Source: Solirubrobacterales bacterium (GTDB taxonomy: Bacteria; Actinomycetota; Thermoleophilia; Solirubrobacterales; 70-9). Taken from it: a stretch of DNA of 44,564 bases. Below are positions 16,808 through 24,787 of the stretch, piece by piece. The position numbers were made by a program, and so were the translations under genes. The stretch lies in contig JAGQUV010000013.1 of NCBI GenBank assembly GCA_020438295.1, forward strand, positions 1-44,564, read 5' to 3'. The notes beneath the pieces were generated by a model. It saw only the letters and a program-made list of their open reading frames with translations, was not told the origin of the DNA and did no database searches. Positions within the stretch are counted from its first letter, which is position 1. Each line of letters opens with the position of its first letter.

Positions 16808-17300
16808 ATCAGAAACGTCCGGGGAATCGGGCGCCCCGGGCAAAGCGGAGATCCTCGAGCAGGGGGCGGCCCCGACGGAGGGCGGCTCCGTCCAGCCCTC
16901 GCTCGACGACGTGAAGCAGTGGGTCGGCTACCGGGTCGATGAGATATCGGGCCAGGGCGTGGCCAAGGTCGAGGGCGTCCTGGTCGACCAGGAGACCGGC
17001 GAGCCGGCCTGGCTGCTGGCCAAGCTGGGCCGGTTCGGCAAGGTGGTGCCGATCTCGATCCGCGAGTGCGCGGCCGCGGCCGGCAAGGTCTGGGTTCCGT
17101 ACGACCGCGAAGTGATCCGCGAGGCTCCGGCGATCGACCCCACGCTCCCGCTCAACCGCGAGCAGGAGCGTCAGGTGCTCGACCACTACGGGATTCCCGA
17201 GACGGTCGGCCGGGGAGCCGAGATCGTCTCACGCCCGGCCGGGGCGGTCACCTCACAGGCGCCGGCCGCCCCGCCGGCGCCCCCGCCGCCGCCCGCCTAG
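16800..17300 (+). CDS. PRC-barrel domain protein
   Basis: This 166-residue protein has an acidic, low-complexity N-terminus (residues 1-35). A PRC-barrel-like domain follows at about 38-110, with WVGYRVDEISGQGVAKVEGVLVDQ, EPAWLLAKLGRFGKVVPISI and VWVPYDREVIREAP. An Ala/Pro-rich tail ends in seven prolines and alanines. PRC barrels mediate protein or RNA contacts in the photosynthetic reaction centre H subunit and RimM; no catalytic role can be inferred. Its ATG overlaps meaB by 8 bp, so both are probably one transcript that ends at the hairpin at 17345-17382. Confidence 0.78.
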   Translation: MSESETSGESGAPGKAEILEQGAAPTEGGSVQPSLDDVKQWVGYRVDEISGQGVAKVEGVLVDQETGEPAWLLAKLGRFGKVVPISIRECAAAAGKVWVPYDREVIREAPAIDPTLPLNREQERQVLDHYGIPETVGRGAEIVSRPAGAVTSQAPAAPPAPPPPPA

Positions 17301-17344
17301 TACCACTACCTCCTGACCGGGCCGGCGCCGCCCGGCTCGATCCG

Positions 17345-17382
17345 GCACGGGACCCCCGGCCCCGTGCGAGCGGGGCACGGGG
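17345..17382. terminator. Alternative paired hairpins between convergent genes
   Basis: The sequence CCCCGTGC (17360-17367) can pair with upstream GCACGGG (17345-17351) or with downstream GCACGGGG (17375-17382), giving mutually exclusive 7- or 8-bp hairpins. It sits between the convergent PRC-barrel and acyl-CoA dehydrogenase genes and directly abuts the latter's stop. There is no U-tract, so it may be a bidirectional GC-rich terminator of the type common in actinobacteria. Confidence 0.5.
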
Positions 17383-18528
17383 CTAGCAGCCGAGCGCCCT
17401 GGCGATCACCATCTGCTGGACCTCGTCGGTCCCTTCGCCGATGGTCAGGATCTTGGCGTCACGGTAGAAGCGGCAGACCGGGTACTCCTCGATGAATCCG
17501 TATCCGCCGTGGATCTGGACCGCCTCTTCGGCCGAGCGCACCGCCAGGCGGCCGGTGATCAGCTTCGCCTGGGCCGCGGTCAGGGTGAAGTTCTCACCGC
17601 GGTCCTTCTCGATCGCGGCCCGGTAGGTGAGCAGGCGGGCCGCCTCGAGCTGGGCCGAGATGTCGGCGATCTTGGCCTGGATCGACTGGAACTTGGAGAT
17701 CGACCGGCCGAACGCCTGTCGCTCCTTCGCGTATCTGAGCGCCTCGTCGAGCGCCCCCTGGGCGACCCCGACCGACATCGCGGCAACGCCGATCCGGCCG
17801 CCGTCGAGGATCTGCAGGAACTGCCTGAAGCCCTGCCCTTCCGGGCCGAGCAGGTTCGACTCGGGCACCCTCGCGTCGTCGAAGGTCAGCGGATGGGTGT
17901 CGGATGCGTTCCATCCCATCTTGCGGTAGGCCTCGCCGATCTCGTAGCCGTCGGTCCCGTTGGGCACGATGATGTTGGAGATCTCGGGGCCGCCTTCGCC
18001 CTGGCCGGTCACCGCGGTGATCGTCACGCAGCCCGATATGTCGGTGCCCGAGTTGGTGATGAACTGCTTGGAACCGTTGATCACCCAGTCGCCGTCGTCG
18101 CGCACGGCCCGGGTCCTTGTATTGCCCGCGTCGGAGCCGGCCTCCGGCTCGGTCAGGCCGAACGCCGCCAGCTTCTTGCCGGCGCAGAGGTCGGGTAGCC
18201 ATTCGGCCTTCTGCTCGTCCGAACCCCAGTTGTAGATCGGGGTGGTGCCGAGCGAGATGTGGGCGGCCATCGTGATCGCCACCGAGGAGTCGATCCGGGC
18301 CAGCTCTTCGACCGCCAGCGCGTAGGAGAGTATGTCGGCCCCGCCGCCGCCGTACTGCTCGGGGAACGGGATCCCCATCAAGCCCAGGTCGGCCATCCGG
18401 GAGACGATCTCGTACGGGAACGACTTGGTCCGGTCGAGTTCCTCGGCCACCGGGGCGACCTCGTTTCGGGCGAAATCCCTGACCGTGTCGCGGAGCAGGC
18501 GCTGTTCATCATTCAGGTCGAAGTCCAT
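17383..18528 (-). CDS. Acyl-CoA dehydrogenase (short/medium-chain type)
   Basis: This 381-residue FAD enzyme removes two hydrogens from an acyl-CoA to give a trans-2-enoyl-CoA and passes electrons to ETF. Visible signatures are AFGLTEPEAGSDAGNTRTRA, QFITNSGTDISG, the central DGGRIGVAAMSVGVAQGALD-type helix, AFGRSISKFQSIQAKIAD, QIHGGYGFIEEYPVCRFYRDAKI and IGEGTDEVQQM. The Glu in EGTDEVQ is at the catalytic-base position of short/medium-chain enzymes. It probably supplies electrons to the etfBA products encoded at 39.9-41.7 kb. The ATG follows a -10-like TAACGT (complement of 18537-18542) by 8 nt, with no Shine-Dalgarno. Substrate is unresolved; butyryl-CoA is attractive given the mutase and thiolase nearby. 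Confidence 0.93.
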   Translation of the reverse strand: MDFDLNDEQRLLRDTVRDFARNEVAPVAEELDRTKSFPYEIVSRMADLGLMGIPFPEQYGGGGADILSYALAVEELARIDSSVAITMAAHISLGTTPIYNWGSDEQKAEWLPDLCAGKKLAAFGLTEPEAGSDAGNTRTRAVRDDGDWVINGSKQFITNSGTDISGCVTITAVTGQGEGGPEISNIIVPNGTDGYEIGEAYRKMGWNASDTHPLTFDDARVPESNLLGPEGQGFRQFLQILDGGRIGVAAMSVGVAQGALDEALRYAKERQAFGRSISKFQSIQAKIADISAQLEAARLLTYRAAIEKDRGENFTLTAAQAKLITGRLAVRSAEEAVQIHGGYGFIEEYPVCRFYRDAKILTIGEGTDEVQQMVIARALGC

Positions 18529-18562
18529 GGCGGGGGACGTTACCCCGCAAGGGACCCCGACG

Positions 18563-19072
18563 TCAGGCCGGGCCTGGAATCGACTCGGCGTCGCGAACCT
18601 CGAGTTCGCGCCCGCACTTCTGGCAGATCCGCCGGTCGTTGACCGTTCCCCCGCATTCCTTGTGGACGATCAGGCGGGGGGGACCGGTCTCGGGCTCACA
18701 GTACTTGTCGCCCCAGCCGAGGTAGGCCATCAGGACCGGCCAGAGGTCGAGCCCCTTCTCGGTCAGGAAGTACTCGTACCGATCGGGACCGGTCTGGTAT
18801 CGCCGTCGCTCGACGATATCGGCCTCGATCAGCCGGTTGAGTCGTTTGGTCAGCACGTTCCGGGCGATCCCGAGCGATTCCTGCATCTGGTCGAAACGAC
18901 GCCTGCCCCGCAGGATGTCGCGGATGATCAGCAGCGACCAGCGCTCGCCTACGACCTCGAGCGAAGCCGCGATCGAGCAGTGCTGACCCGGGTAGTCGTG
19001 GTAGAGCACGGAGCGATTGTCGCACGCCGGGTTGCGTGAAGCAACTGTGAGGTCGATCACAGTGGGTTGCAT
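18563..19072 (-). CDS. HxlR-family transcriptional regulator with C-terminal zinc ribbon
   Basis: This 169-residue protein contains a winged helix-turn-helix of the HxlR type (HCSIAASLEVVGERWSLLIIRDILRGRRRFDQMQESLGIARNVLTKRLNRLIEADIVERR) and a C-terminal Cys-rich module (KECGGTVNDRRICQKCGREL) likely to bind zinc. HxlR proteins usually autoregulate and control a neighbouring gene. ATG 19072 is preferred because TAGAGT (complement of 19079-19084) ends 6 nt upstream, fitting a leaderless start; GTG 19009 is the alternative and would fit the family's usual shorter N-terminus. Three related palindromes overlap or flank this start. Confidence 0.85.
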   Translation of the reverse strand: MQPTVIDLTVASRNPACDNRSVLYHDYPGQHCSIAASLEVVGERWSLLIIRDILRGRRRFDQMQESLGIARNVLTKRLNRLIEADIVERRRYQTGPDRYEYFLTEKGLDLWPVLMAYLGWGDKYCEPETGPPRLIVHKECGGTVNDRRICQKCGRELEVRDAESIPGPA

Positions 19073-19124
19073 AAAGAAACTCTAATGGCTATGTTCGGCT
19101 CATCCGGTCGTTTCGTGAAGAAAC
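19031..19124. promoter_or_regulatory. Three copies of a 15-bp palindrome, putative HxlR operators
   Basis: The pattern GTTKC-N5-GMAAC occurs three times: GTTGC-GTGAA-GCAAC (19031-19045), GTTGC-ATAAA-GAAAC (19066-19080) and GTTTC-GTGAA-GAAAC (19110-19124). Copy 2 covers the hxlR start codon and touches its -10-like hexamer; copy 3 lies between hxlR and the rightward small ORF. This arrangement is what an autoregulated repressor would need. Confidence 0.6.
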
Positions 19125-19155
19125 TGACCACTCAATCCGAAGAGAGCGAGACAGG

Positions 19156-19314
19156 ATGAACAAACAGAACCGACAGCAACCGGCAAGCTGGACCAGACCC
19201 CGCAGGATCGACCTGAGCCTTCAGGAGATCATCGCCGACCTCCGTTACCCCGACAGTTCACGGGGGGAGCCGAGCCGGCGGACGGCAAGCCGGCGGCGGG
19301 CCCTCTCCAGCTGA
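19156..19314 (+). CDS. Small basic ORF (52 aa), possibly a truncated or frameshifted gene
   Basis: An ATG-started frame of 52 codons, MNKQNRQQPASW followed by a basic segment and IDLSLQEIIADLRYP, begins 31 bp after the third palindrome. A weak ACAGG lies right before the ATG. Codon use looks coding up to about 19260. After a run of six G (19262-19267), the neighbouring frame becomes strongly GC3-rich for about 25 codons (reading PADGKPAAGPLQLTPDEGRL), while the ATG frame turns Arg/Ser-rich. This could be a real short protein, a sequencing or natural frameshift, or chance. No homologue is recognised. Confidence 0.35.
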   Translation: MNKQNRQQPASWTRPRRIDLSLQEIIADLRYPDSSRGEPSRRTASRRRALSS

Positions 19315-19460
19315 CCCCGGACGAAGGCCGCCTATCGAACTTGCCCGGCCGATACCGGAGGCGACCCGGGAACGTGCCCCGCCCGGCAGGATCCGGACGG
19401 AACCGCCGCCCGGGGGCTTCCGCGTATCGGGCCTGGCGAGGTCGCCGATCCGGGCCGGGT
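19315..19460. other. Intergenic stretch before pepA stop
   Basis: Between the small ORF and the convergent pepA gene I see no clear gene, terminator with U-tract or RNA. The GC3-rich frame mentioned for the small ORF continues here but becomes Arg/Pro-rich and is not convincing. Confidence 0.4.
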
Positions 19461-20900
19461 CTACTGGTTCAGCCGGCGGGCGAGCGCGACCAGCAGATGA
19501 ACCCCGAACCCGGTCGGGCCCTTGCCCCAGTACTCACGCCCGGTGTCCCAGGCGGTCCCGGCGATATCGACATGGGCCCACGGTTTGCCTTCGGTGAATT
19601 CCTCGAGGAACGAGCCGGCGTAGATCGTGCCGGCCTTGCGTTCGGCCGAAGCGTTTACCAGGTCGGTGATCGAGCCCTTGGTCAGCTGCTTGTACTCGTC
19701 ATGGAGCGGCAGCCGCCAGACCAGCTCGCCGCTCGACTCGCCGGCCGCGGTCAGCTCGTCGGCCAGGTCGTCGTCGTTCGAGATCAGCGCCGCATAGGTC
19801 GAGCCGAGGCCGATCACGACCGCGCCGGTCAGCGTGGCCAGGTCGACCATCCGGTCTGCTCCCTCGCGGGCGCAATGGACCAGTGCGTCGGCCAGGATCA
19901 GGCGGCCCTCGGCATCGGTGTTGGTCACCTCGACCGTCTTGCCGTTCAGCTGGGTGATGATGTCACCCGGTTTGAGCGCGGTGCCGGACGGCATGTTCTC
20001 GGTCGCCGGCAGGACCGCGATCAGCTCGATCCCGAGGCCGAGTTCGGCGATCGCGGCGACCGCTTCGAGCACCGCGGCGCCGCCCGACATGTCCATTTTC
20101 ATCTCGTGCATGCCGGCCGACGGCTTGATCGAGATGCCGCCGGTGTCGAAGGTCACCGACTTGCCGACCAGGCCGAGCGTCCCGCCGGAACCCCCACCGC
20201 GGTAGCGCAAGGTGATCAGCCGCGGTTCGACGTCCTCACCTCCCCTGGCCACCGCTTCGAGCCCGCCCATGCCGGCGGCGATGATCCCGTCGCGGTCGAG
20301 GACCTCGGCCGTCACCGCGTCGTGGTCGGCGGCGATCTCTTCCGCCCGTTCGGCCAGGAAGGCCGGCGTCGCCACGTTGGCCGGCAGGCTCTGGAGGTAG
20401 CGGGCCCGGTTGCCGGCGTTGCCCACGGCCTCGCCCACGGTCACCGCTTCGGCGATGTCGGCCGGGCTGCTGACCTCGATCGACTTGAGCTCCGGCGGCG
20501 CAGCCGCCCCGTCGGATCCGGTCCTGAACCGGTCGAAATCGAACGAGGCGAACGTGGCCCCCTCGATCAGGGCGGCGGCGATCACCCCGGGGTCGTCGAC
20601 CTCCGGCAGCAGCCAAGCCAGCGCCTCGCCCTTGACCGCCTTGAGCGCCGCCTGCGAGACGGCGCCGGCCACCCGGGCCCGTTCCGCGGTGAACTCCGCA
20701 CGGTCGCCGAGCCCGATGATCGCCACGCGTTCCGGCTTGCCCGGGTAGACCGTGACCCGCGACTTGAACTCGCCGCTCGCGTCGCCGGCACCGGGCACGC
20801 TTCCCAGCGGTTCGCCAAGCGCTTCGTCTTCGAACAGGCCGACCGCGACCAGATCGGCGTCGAGTTCGGACAGGGCAACATCGGTCGGGTAGGCCTTCAT
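19461..20900 (-). CDS. pepA: Leucyl aminopeptidase (M17 family)
   Basis: This 479-residue protein matches the M17 cytosolic aminopeptidases, hexameric two-metal enzymes that release N-terminal residues from peptides. The C-terminal catalytic domain contains LVGKSVTFDTGGISIKPSAGMHEMKMDMSGGAAVLE, the hallmark NTDAEGRLILADAL, and a late AGTIYAGSFLEEF and WAHVDIAGTAW. Metal and catalytic residues in these motifs appear intact. ATG 20900 has TAGACT (complement of 20908-20913) ending exactly 7 nt upstream and no Shine-Dalgarno, suggesting a leaderless mRNA; the upstream ATG at 20972 would lie across the divergent promoter region. Confidence 0.93.
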   Translation of the reverse strand: MKAYPTDVALSELDADLVAVGLFEDEALGEPLGSVPGAGDASGEFKSRVTVYPGKPERVAIIGLGDRAEFTAERARVAGAVSQAALKAVKGEALAWLLPEVDDPGVIAAALIEGATFASFDFDRFRTGSDGAAAPPELKSIEVSSPADIAEAVTVGEAVGNAGNRARYLQSLPANVATPAFLAERAEEIAADHDAVTAEVLDRDGIIAAGMGGLEAVARGGEDVEPRLITLRYRGGGSGGTLGLVGKSVTFDTGGISIKPSAGMHEMKMDMSGGAAVLEAVAAIAELGLGIELIAVLPATENMPSGTALKPGDIITQLNGKTVEVTNTDAEGRLILADALVHCAREGADRMVDLATLTGAVVIGLGSTYAALISNDDDLADELTAAGESSGELVWRLPLHDEYKQLTKGSITDLVNASAERKAGTIYAGSFLEEFTEGKPWAHVDIAGTAWDTGREYWGKGPTGFGVHLLVALARRLNQ

Positions 20901-20907
20901 GATGGTC

Positions 20908-20913
20908 AGTCTA
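20908..20913 (-). promoter_or_regulatory. -10-like TAGACT of leaderless pepA
   Basis: On the minus strand TAGACT is followed by 7 nt and then the pepA ATG, placing transcription and translation starts together. No TTGACA-like -35 is found 17 nt upstream. Confidence 0.5.
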
Positions 20914-20966
20914 GATATCCGGTCGGGACCGTTCCGGGCGGGGGCGGTCGGTATCGTCCCTGTTCG

Positions 20967-21004
20967 AGTCACCTGGTCCGATTCCAGTCACCAAGTCCAA
21001 TTCC
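20967..21004 (+). repeat. Tandem 19-bp direct repeat upstream of thiolase
   Basis: AGTCACCTGGTCCGATTCC (20967-20985) is followed immediately by AGTCACCAAGTCCAATTCC (20986-21004), 16 of 19 identical. It ends 21 nt before the thiolase ATG and could be an operator or a leader element. Confidence 0.6.
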
Positions 21005-21025
21005 GCGAAGAAGGAAAGGCGGCAG

Positions 21026-22201
21026 ATGCCCCGCACAGTGATCATTTCCACCGCCCGCACCCCGTTCGGCAAGATGGGTGGCGGCCTGGCCCCGGTCGAC
21101 GCGACCGATCTCGGCGGCACCGTGATCGCGGCCGCGCTCGAGCGGGCCGACGTCTCCCCCGACCAGGTCGAGCTGGTCAGCTTCGGCCAGGTGATCCAGG
21201 CCGGCCAGGGGCAGATTCCGTCCCGTCAGGCCCAGATCAAGGGCGGGATCCCGAGGGAGGTCCCTTCGGAGACCGTGAACAAGGTCTGCGCGTCGGGGAT
21301 GAAGGCGGTCGGACTGGTCGACCAGGCGATCCGCGCCGGTGATATCGAAGTCGGCGTGGCAGGTGGCATGGAATCGATGAGCAACGCCCCTTACCTGCTG
21401 CCCGGCGCCCGGTTCGGGTTCCGGATGGGCGATGTCTCCTCGATCGACTCGATGACCCACGACGGCCTGACCAACCCGTTCACCGACCAGCAGATGATCA
21501 ATGAGGCCAGCCAGGTCTCGAACGAACTCGGGGTCGAGCGGGAGGAGATGGACCGCTTTGCCGCCCGCTCGCACCAGCTTGCCGACCGGGCTCGGTCTTC
21601 GGGAGTCTTCGAAGAGGAGATCGTGCCGGTCACGGTCAAGGGTCGCAAGGGCGACACCGTGGTCGACACCGACGAGGCGATCCGGCCGGAAACGACGCCC
21701 GAGAGCCTTGCCAAGCTGCGCCCGGTCGGTGGTGACGACGCCACCCACACGGCCGGGAACGCTCCGGGAGTCAACGACGGCGCCGGTGCGATCGTGCTGG
21801 CCTCGGAGGACTGGGCGAAAGAGAACGGCAAGCAGATCCTGGGCACGATCGTCGGCTACGGCCAGGTCGGCGACGACTACGCCTACCTGGCGAAGACCCC
21901 CGCGCTGGCCGCCAAGGCCGGTCTCGAGAAGATGGGCAGGACGGCCGACGAGGTCGATCTGTGGGAGGTCAACGAGGCGTTCGCCTCGGTCGCGCTGAAC
22001 ACGGTCGAAATGCTCGGCGTCGACGAGGACAAGGTCAACGTCAACGGCGGCGCGATCGCGCTCGGGCACCCGATCGGCGCTTCCGGCGCGCGGCTGGTCG
22101 GGACCCTGGTCCGCGAGCTTAAGCGCCGCGGCGGCGGCCTGGGCTGTGCCGCGATCTGTTCCGGCGGCGGCCAGGGCGACGCGATCTTCATCGAGGTATA
22201 G
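21026..22201 (+). CDS. Acetyl-CoA C-acetyltransferase (thiolase II)
   Basis: This 391-residue thiolase condenses or cleaves acetoacetyl-CoA-type substrates. All catalytic elements are present: the nucleophile Cys in NKVCASGMKAV, the NEAFA segment, His in NGGAIALGHPIGASGAR, and the second Cys in CSGGGQGDA. A GGAAAGG Shine-Dalgarno precedes ATG 21026. It could complete degradation of crotonyl-CoA-derived acetoacetyl-CoA to acetyl-CoA, linking it with the lysine-type operon downstream, or work in general beta-oxidation. The stop lies in the first copy of an 11-bp direct repeat (AGGTATAGGAA). Confidence 0.94.
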   Translation: MPRTVIISTARTPFGKMGGGLAPVDATDLGGTVIAAALERADVSPDQVELVSFGQVIQAGQGQIPSRQAQIKGGIPREVPSETVNKVCASGMKAVGLVDQAIRAGDIEVGVAGGMESMSNAPYLLPGARFGFRMGDVSSIDSMTHDGLTNPFTDQQMINEASQVSNELGVEREEMDRFAARSHQLADRARSSGVFEEEIVPVTVKGRKGDTVVDTDEAIRPETTPESLAKLRPVGGDDATHTAGNAPGVNDGAGAIVLASEDWAKENGKQILGTIVGYGQVGDDYAYLAKTPALAAKAGLEKMGRTADEVDLWEVNEAFASVALNTVEMLGVDEDKVNVNGGAIALGHPIGASGARLVGTLVRELKRRGGGLGCAAICSGGGQGDAIFIEV

Positions 22202-22212
22202 GAACAGGTATA

Positions 22213-22253
22213 GGAATCGAAATCGCTTCGCTTCGCTGTGCGATTTCGATTTC
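22213..22253 (+). terminator. Long-stem hairpin after thiolase
   Basis: AATCGAAATCGC (22215-22226) and GCGATTTCGATT (22240-22251) form a perfect 12-bp stem, extendable to 14 with a G-U pair, around a 13-nt loop. It follows the thiolase stop by 13 nt and has no U-tract. It may be a transcription terminator or an mRNA-stabilising element. Confidence 0.5.
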
Positions 22254-22316
22254 AAAGCCTCGGCGACCGGGTGGGCGTATCCGCTACGAATCGCCTCACA
22301 TCGAGGATTGACTCAA

Positions 22317-23066
22317 TTGAGTGAAGCGGCGTTCTTCGATCTGGACAAAACCCTGATGGCGGGGTCGAGCGGGATGCAGTTCGCCCGGATCGCCCGTCGC
22401 CGGGGGATCGTGTCCCGGCGGCAGGTCGTCAAGTGGGGCCGCGACCACCTGCGCTACCGGCTCAAGGGCGCGACCGACGAGGAGACCGTCCAGCTGCTGC
22501 GAGTGGCCCGGGAATCGATCGCCGAGGTCAGCGCGACCGAGATCTCGCGGATGTGGCCCGAGGTGCTGGCCGGCATCCTGCCCCGGATCTACCCGGAAAT
22601 GCTGGCCGAGGTCTACCGCCACCAGGACGCCGGCCGCAAGGTGTTCATCATCAGCGCGGCCGGGGCCGACATGGTCGGGTCGCTGGCCCGGGTGCTGGGG
22701 ATGGACGGCGGCGTGGGGACCCGGTACCTGGTCAATGGGGACGGGGTCTACACCGGTGAAATGGACGGGCCGTTCGTCTATGGGCCGGGCAAGGTGACCG
22801 CGATCAAGGACCTGGCCCGGGAGTTCGACCTCGACCTGGACGACTCCTGGGCCTACTCGGATTCGTTGTCCGACCTGCCGATGCTGGCCGCGGTGGGCAA
22901 CCCGGTCGCGGTCAACCCCGACGCCGGGCTTCTGGCCGAGGCGAAAGAGCACGGCTGGCAGGTCATGCGATTCGAGCGGCTCGGTCGCAACCTGGCCGTG
23001 GCCGGCACGGTCGGCGGGGCGATCCTTCTGGGCGGGCTGGGCAGCTACCTCTCCAGACGGCGCTGA
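22317..23066 (+). CDS. HAD-superfamily subfamily IB hydrolase with C-terminal membrane helix
   Basis: This 249-residue phosphatase-like protein has HAD motif I in [14 protein letters not shown] (nucleophile and acid Asp), motif II Ser in FIISAAGAD, motif III Lys in [10 protein letters not shown] and motif IV in [11 protein letters not shown]. The C-terminus ([25 protein letters not shown]) is a hydrophobic helix followed by arginines, suggesting a membrane anchor. The family includes phosphoserine and lipid-related phosphatases; the substrate here is unknown. TTG 22317 is chosen with GAGGA 9 nt upstream. A perfect palindrome ACTCAATTGAGT (22311-22322) overlaps this start. Confidence 0.85.
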   Translation: MSEAAFFDLDKTLMAGSSGMQFARIARRRGIVSRRQVVKWGRDHLRYRLKGATDEETVQLLRVARESIAEVSATEISRMWPEVLAGILPRIYPEMLAEVYRHQDAGRKVFIISAAGADMVGSLARVLGMDGGVGTRYLVNGDGVYTGEMDGPFVYGPGKVTAIKDLAREFDLDLDDSWAYSDSLSDLPMLAAVGNPVAVNPDAGLLAEAKEHGWQVMRFERLGRNLAVAGTVGGAILLGGLGSYLSRRR

Positions 23067-23100
23067 ACGGGGCTCCATGCCCTACTATCGGGCGCAGGTC

Positions 23101-24753
23101 ATGGAGCCAAATTCGACAACCCCGGCCGAGCCGGCCGCGTCCGACCCGGCTGAGCGGACGACCGAGAGCGCCGACCGGGAATTCACCACGATGTCGGGGA
23201 TACCGGTCCGGCCCCGTTACGGGCCGGAAGACCTCCGGGGCGACGCCGAGCTGAAGATCGGCGAGCCGGGCAGCTACCCGTTCACCCGCGGGCCGTACGA
23301 GTCGATGTACCGCGGTCGCAACTGGACCATGCGCCAGTTCGCCGGGTTCGGGACGGTCGAGGAGACCAACGAGCGCTTCCACTACCTGCTCGAACACGGC
23401 CAGACCGGGCTCTCGACTGCGTTCGACATGCCGACCCTGATGGGGTACGACTCCGACCACGCCCGCTCGCTCGGCGAGGTCGGGCGGGAGGGGGTGGCGG
23501 TCGACACGCTCGACGACATGGAGGCGCTGTTCGACGGGATCCCGCTGGGCGAGGTCTCGACCTCGATGACCATCAACGCCCCGGCGGCGATACTCCTGGC
23601 CTTCTACGTACTGGTCGGCGAGCGCCAGGGTGTTCCCTCGCAGAAGCTCGCCGGGACCATCCAGACCGACATCCTCAAGGAGTACATCGCCCAGAAGGAA
23701 TGGTGTTTCCCGGTCGAACCGGCGATGCGGCTGGTCACCGACATGGTCGAGTACTGCACCGACGAGATGCCGCGCTGGCACCCGATCTCGATCTCCGGCT
23801 ACCACATCCGCGAAGCCGGGGCGACCGCCGCCCAGGAGCTCGCCTTCACCCTGAAGGACGGATTCACCTACGTCGAGCGGGCGATCGAGCGGGGTATCGA
23901 GGTGGACTCGTTCGCTCCGCGGCTCTCGTTCTTCTTCAACGCCCACATCGACTTTTTCGAGGAGATCGCCAAGTACCGGGCTGCCCGCCGGATCTGGGCA
24001 CGGGAGCTGAAGGAGACCTACGGCGCGAAGAAGCCCGAGTCGATGCGGCTGCGCTTCCACACCCAGACCGCCGGGGTGTCGCTGACTGCGCAGCAGCCGC
24101 TGAACAACATCGTGCGGACCGCGATCGAGGCGCTGGCCGGAGTGATGGGCGGAACCCAGTCGCTGCACACCAATTCGTTCGACGAAGCGCTTGCGCTGCC
24201 GACCGAAGAGGCGGTCCGGGTGGCGCTCAGGACCCAGCAGATCATCAGCCACGAGACCGGGGTGACCAACACCGCCGACCCGCTGGGCGGCTCCTGGTTC
24301 GTAGAGAACCTGACCGACGAGCTCGAGGCCGAGGCCTACCGATACTTCGAGCGGATCGACGAACTCGGCGGCATGGTCGAAGCGATCCGCCGCAACTACC
24401 CGCAGCGCGAGATCGCCGAGTCGGCGTTCGAGTTCCAGCGCCAGCTCGACGACGGCGAATTCACGATCGTCGGGGTCAACCGGTACCAGACCGAAGAGGA
24501 GGAGGTCCCGCTGCACAGGGTCGACCCCGCGCTGGAGCAGAAACAGATCGAGCGGCTGGCCAGGACCCGCGCGGCCCGCGATTCGGGCGAGGTCGAGGCG
24601 ACGCTCACCGAGCTCAGGCGGGTGGCCGCGAGCGACGACTGCAACCTGATGTACCCGATTCTCGAGGCGGCCCGGGCCCGCGTGACCGAAGGCGAGATGA
24701 TCGCGGCCCTGCAGGAAGTGTTCGGCACCTATACGGAGACCCCGGTCTTCTAG
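23101..24753 (+). CDS. icmA: Isobutyryl-CoA mutase-like large subunit (methylmalonyl-CoA mutase family)
   Basis: This ~550-residue protein is the catalytic TIM-barrel subunit of an adenosylcobalamin acyl-CoA mutase. It aligns throughout with methylmalonyl-CoA mutases ([54 protein letters not shown]). Two substrate-specificity positions differ: the Tyr of RQYAGF is Phe (Phe80, in RQFAGFG) and the Arg of the KEFMVRN segment is Gln (Gln198, in KEYIAQKEW). Phe/Gln is the isobutyryl-CoA mutase pair, so the likely reaction is n-butyryl-CoA to isobutyryl-CoA. Start ATG 23101 follows a -10-like TACTAT by 12 nt; ATG 23077 would add 8 residues. The B12-binding domain is on the separate downstream subunit. 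Confidence 0.8.
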   Translation: MEPNSTTPAEPAASDPAERTTESADREFTTMSGIPVRPRYGPEDLRGDAELKIGEPGSYPFTRGPYESMYRGRNWTMRQFAGFGTVEETNERFHYLLEHGQTGLSTAFDMPTLMGYDSDHARSLGEVGREGVAVDTLDDMEALFDGIPLGEVSTSMTINAPAAILLAFYVLVGERQGVPSQKLAGTIQTDILKEYIAQKEWCFPVEPAMRLVTDMVEYCTDEMPRWHPISISGYHIREAGATAAQELAFTLKDGFTYVERAIERGIEVDSFAPRLSFFFNAHIDFFEEIAKYRAARRIWARELKETYGAKKPESMRLRFHTQTAGVSLTAQQPLNNIVRTAIEALAGVMGGTQSLHTNSFDEALALPTEEAVRVALRTQQIISHETGVTNTADPLGGSWFVENLTDELEAEAYRYFERIDELGGMVEAIRRNYPQREIAESAFEFQRQLDDGEFTIVGVNRYQTEEEEVPLHRVDPALEQKQIERLARTRAARDSGEVEATLTELRRVAASDDCNLMYPILEAARARVTEGEMIAALQEVFGTYTETPVF

Positions 24754-24787
24754 CTATGAATCCGGGCCGGAGAGCGGGGATCGACCG

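Noticed and set aside
20914-20940. GGAAC-like -35 (extracytoplasmic sigma type) for pepA
   Set aside because: Only a partial match and the -10 does not fit that promoter class.
19341-21041. Plus-strand frame of 566 codons opposite pepA
   Set aside because: It covers a well-conserved M17 aminopeptidase on the other strand, and its product is Arg/Gly/Asp-rich without any domain.
22963-24516. Minus-strand frame of 517 codons opposite the mutase
   Set aside because: Shadow of the mutase large subunit; no family features.
23101-24753. Simple call as methylmalonyl-CoA mutase
   Set aside because: The substrate positions are Phe and Gln instead of Tyr and Arg, so isobutyryl-CoA mutase is more likely.
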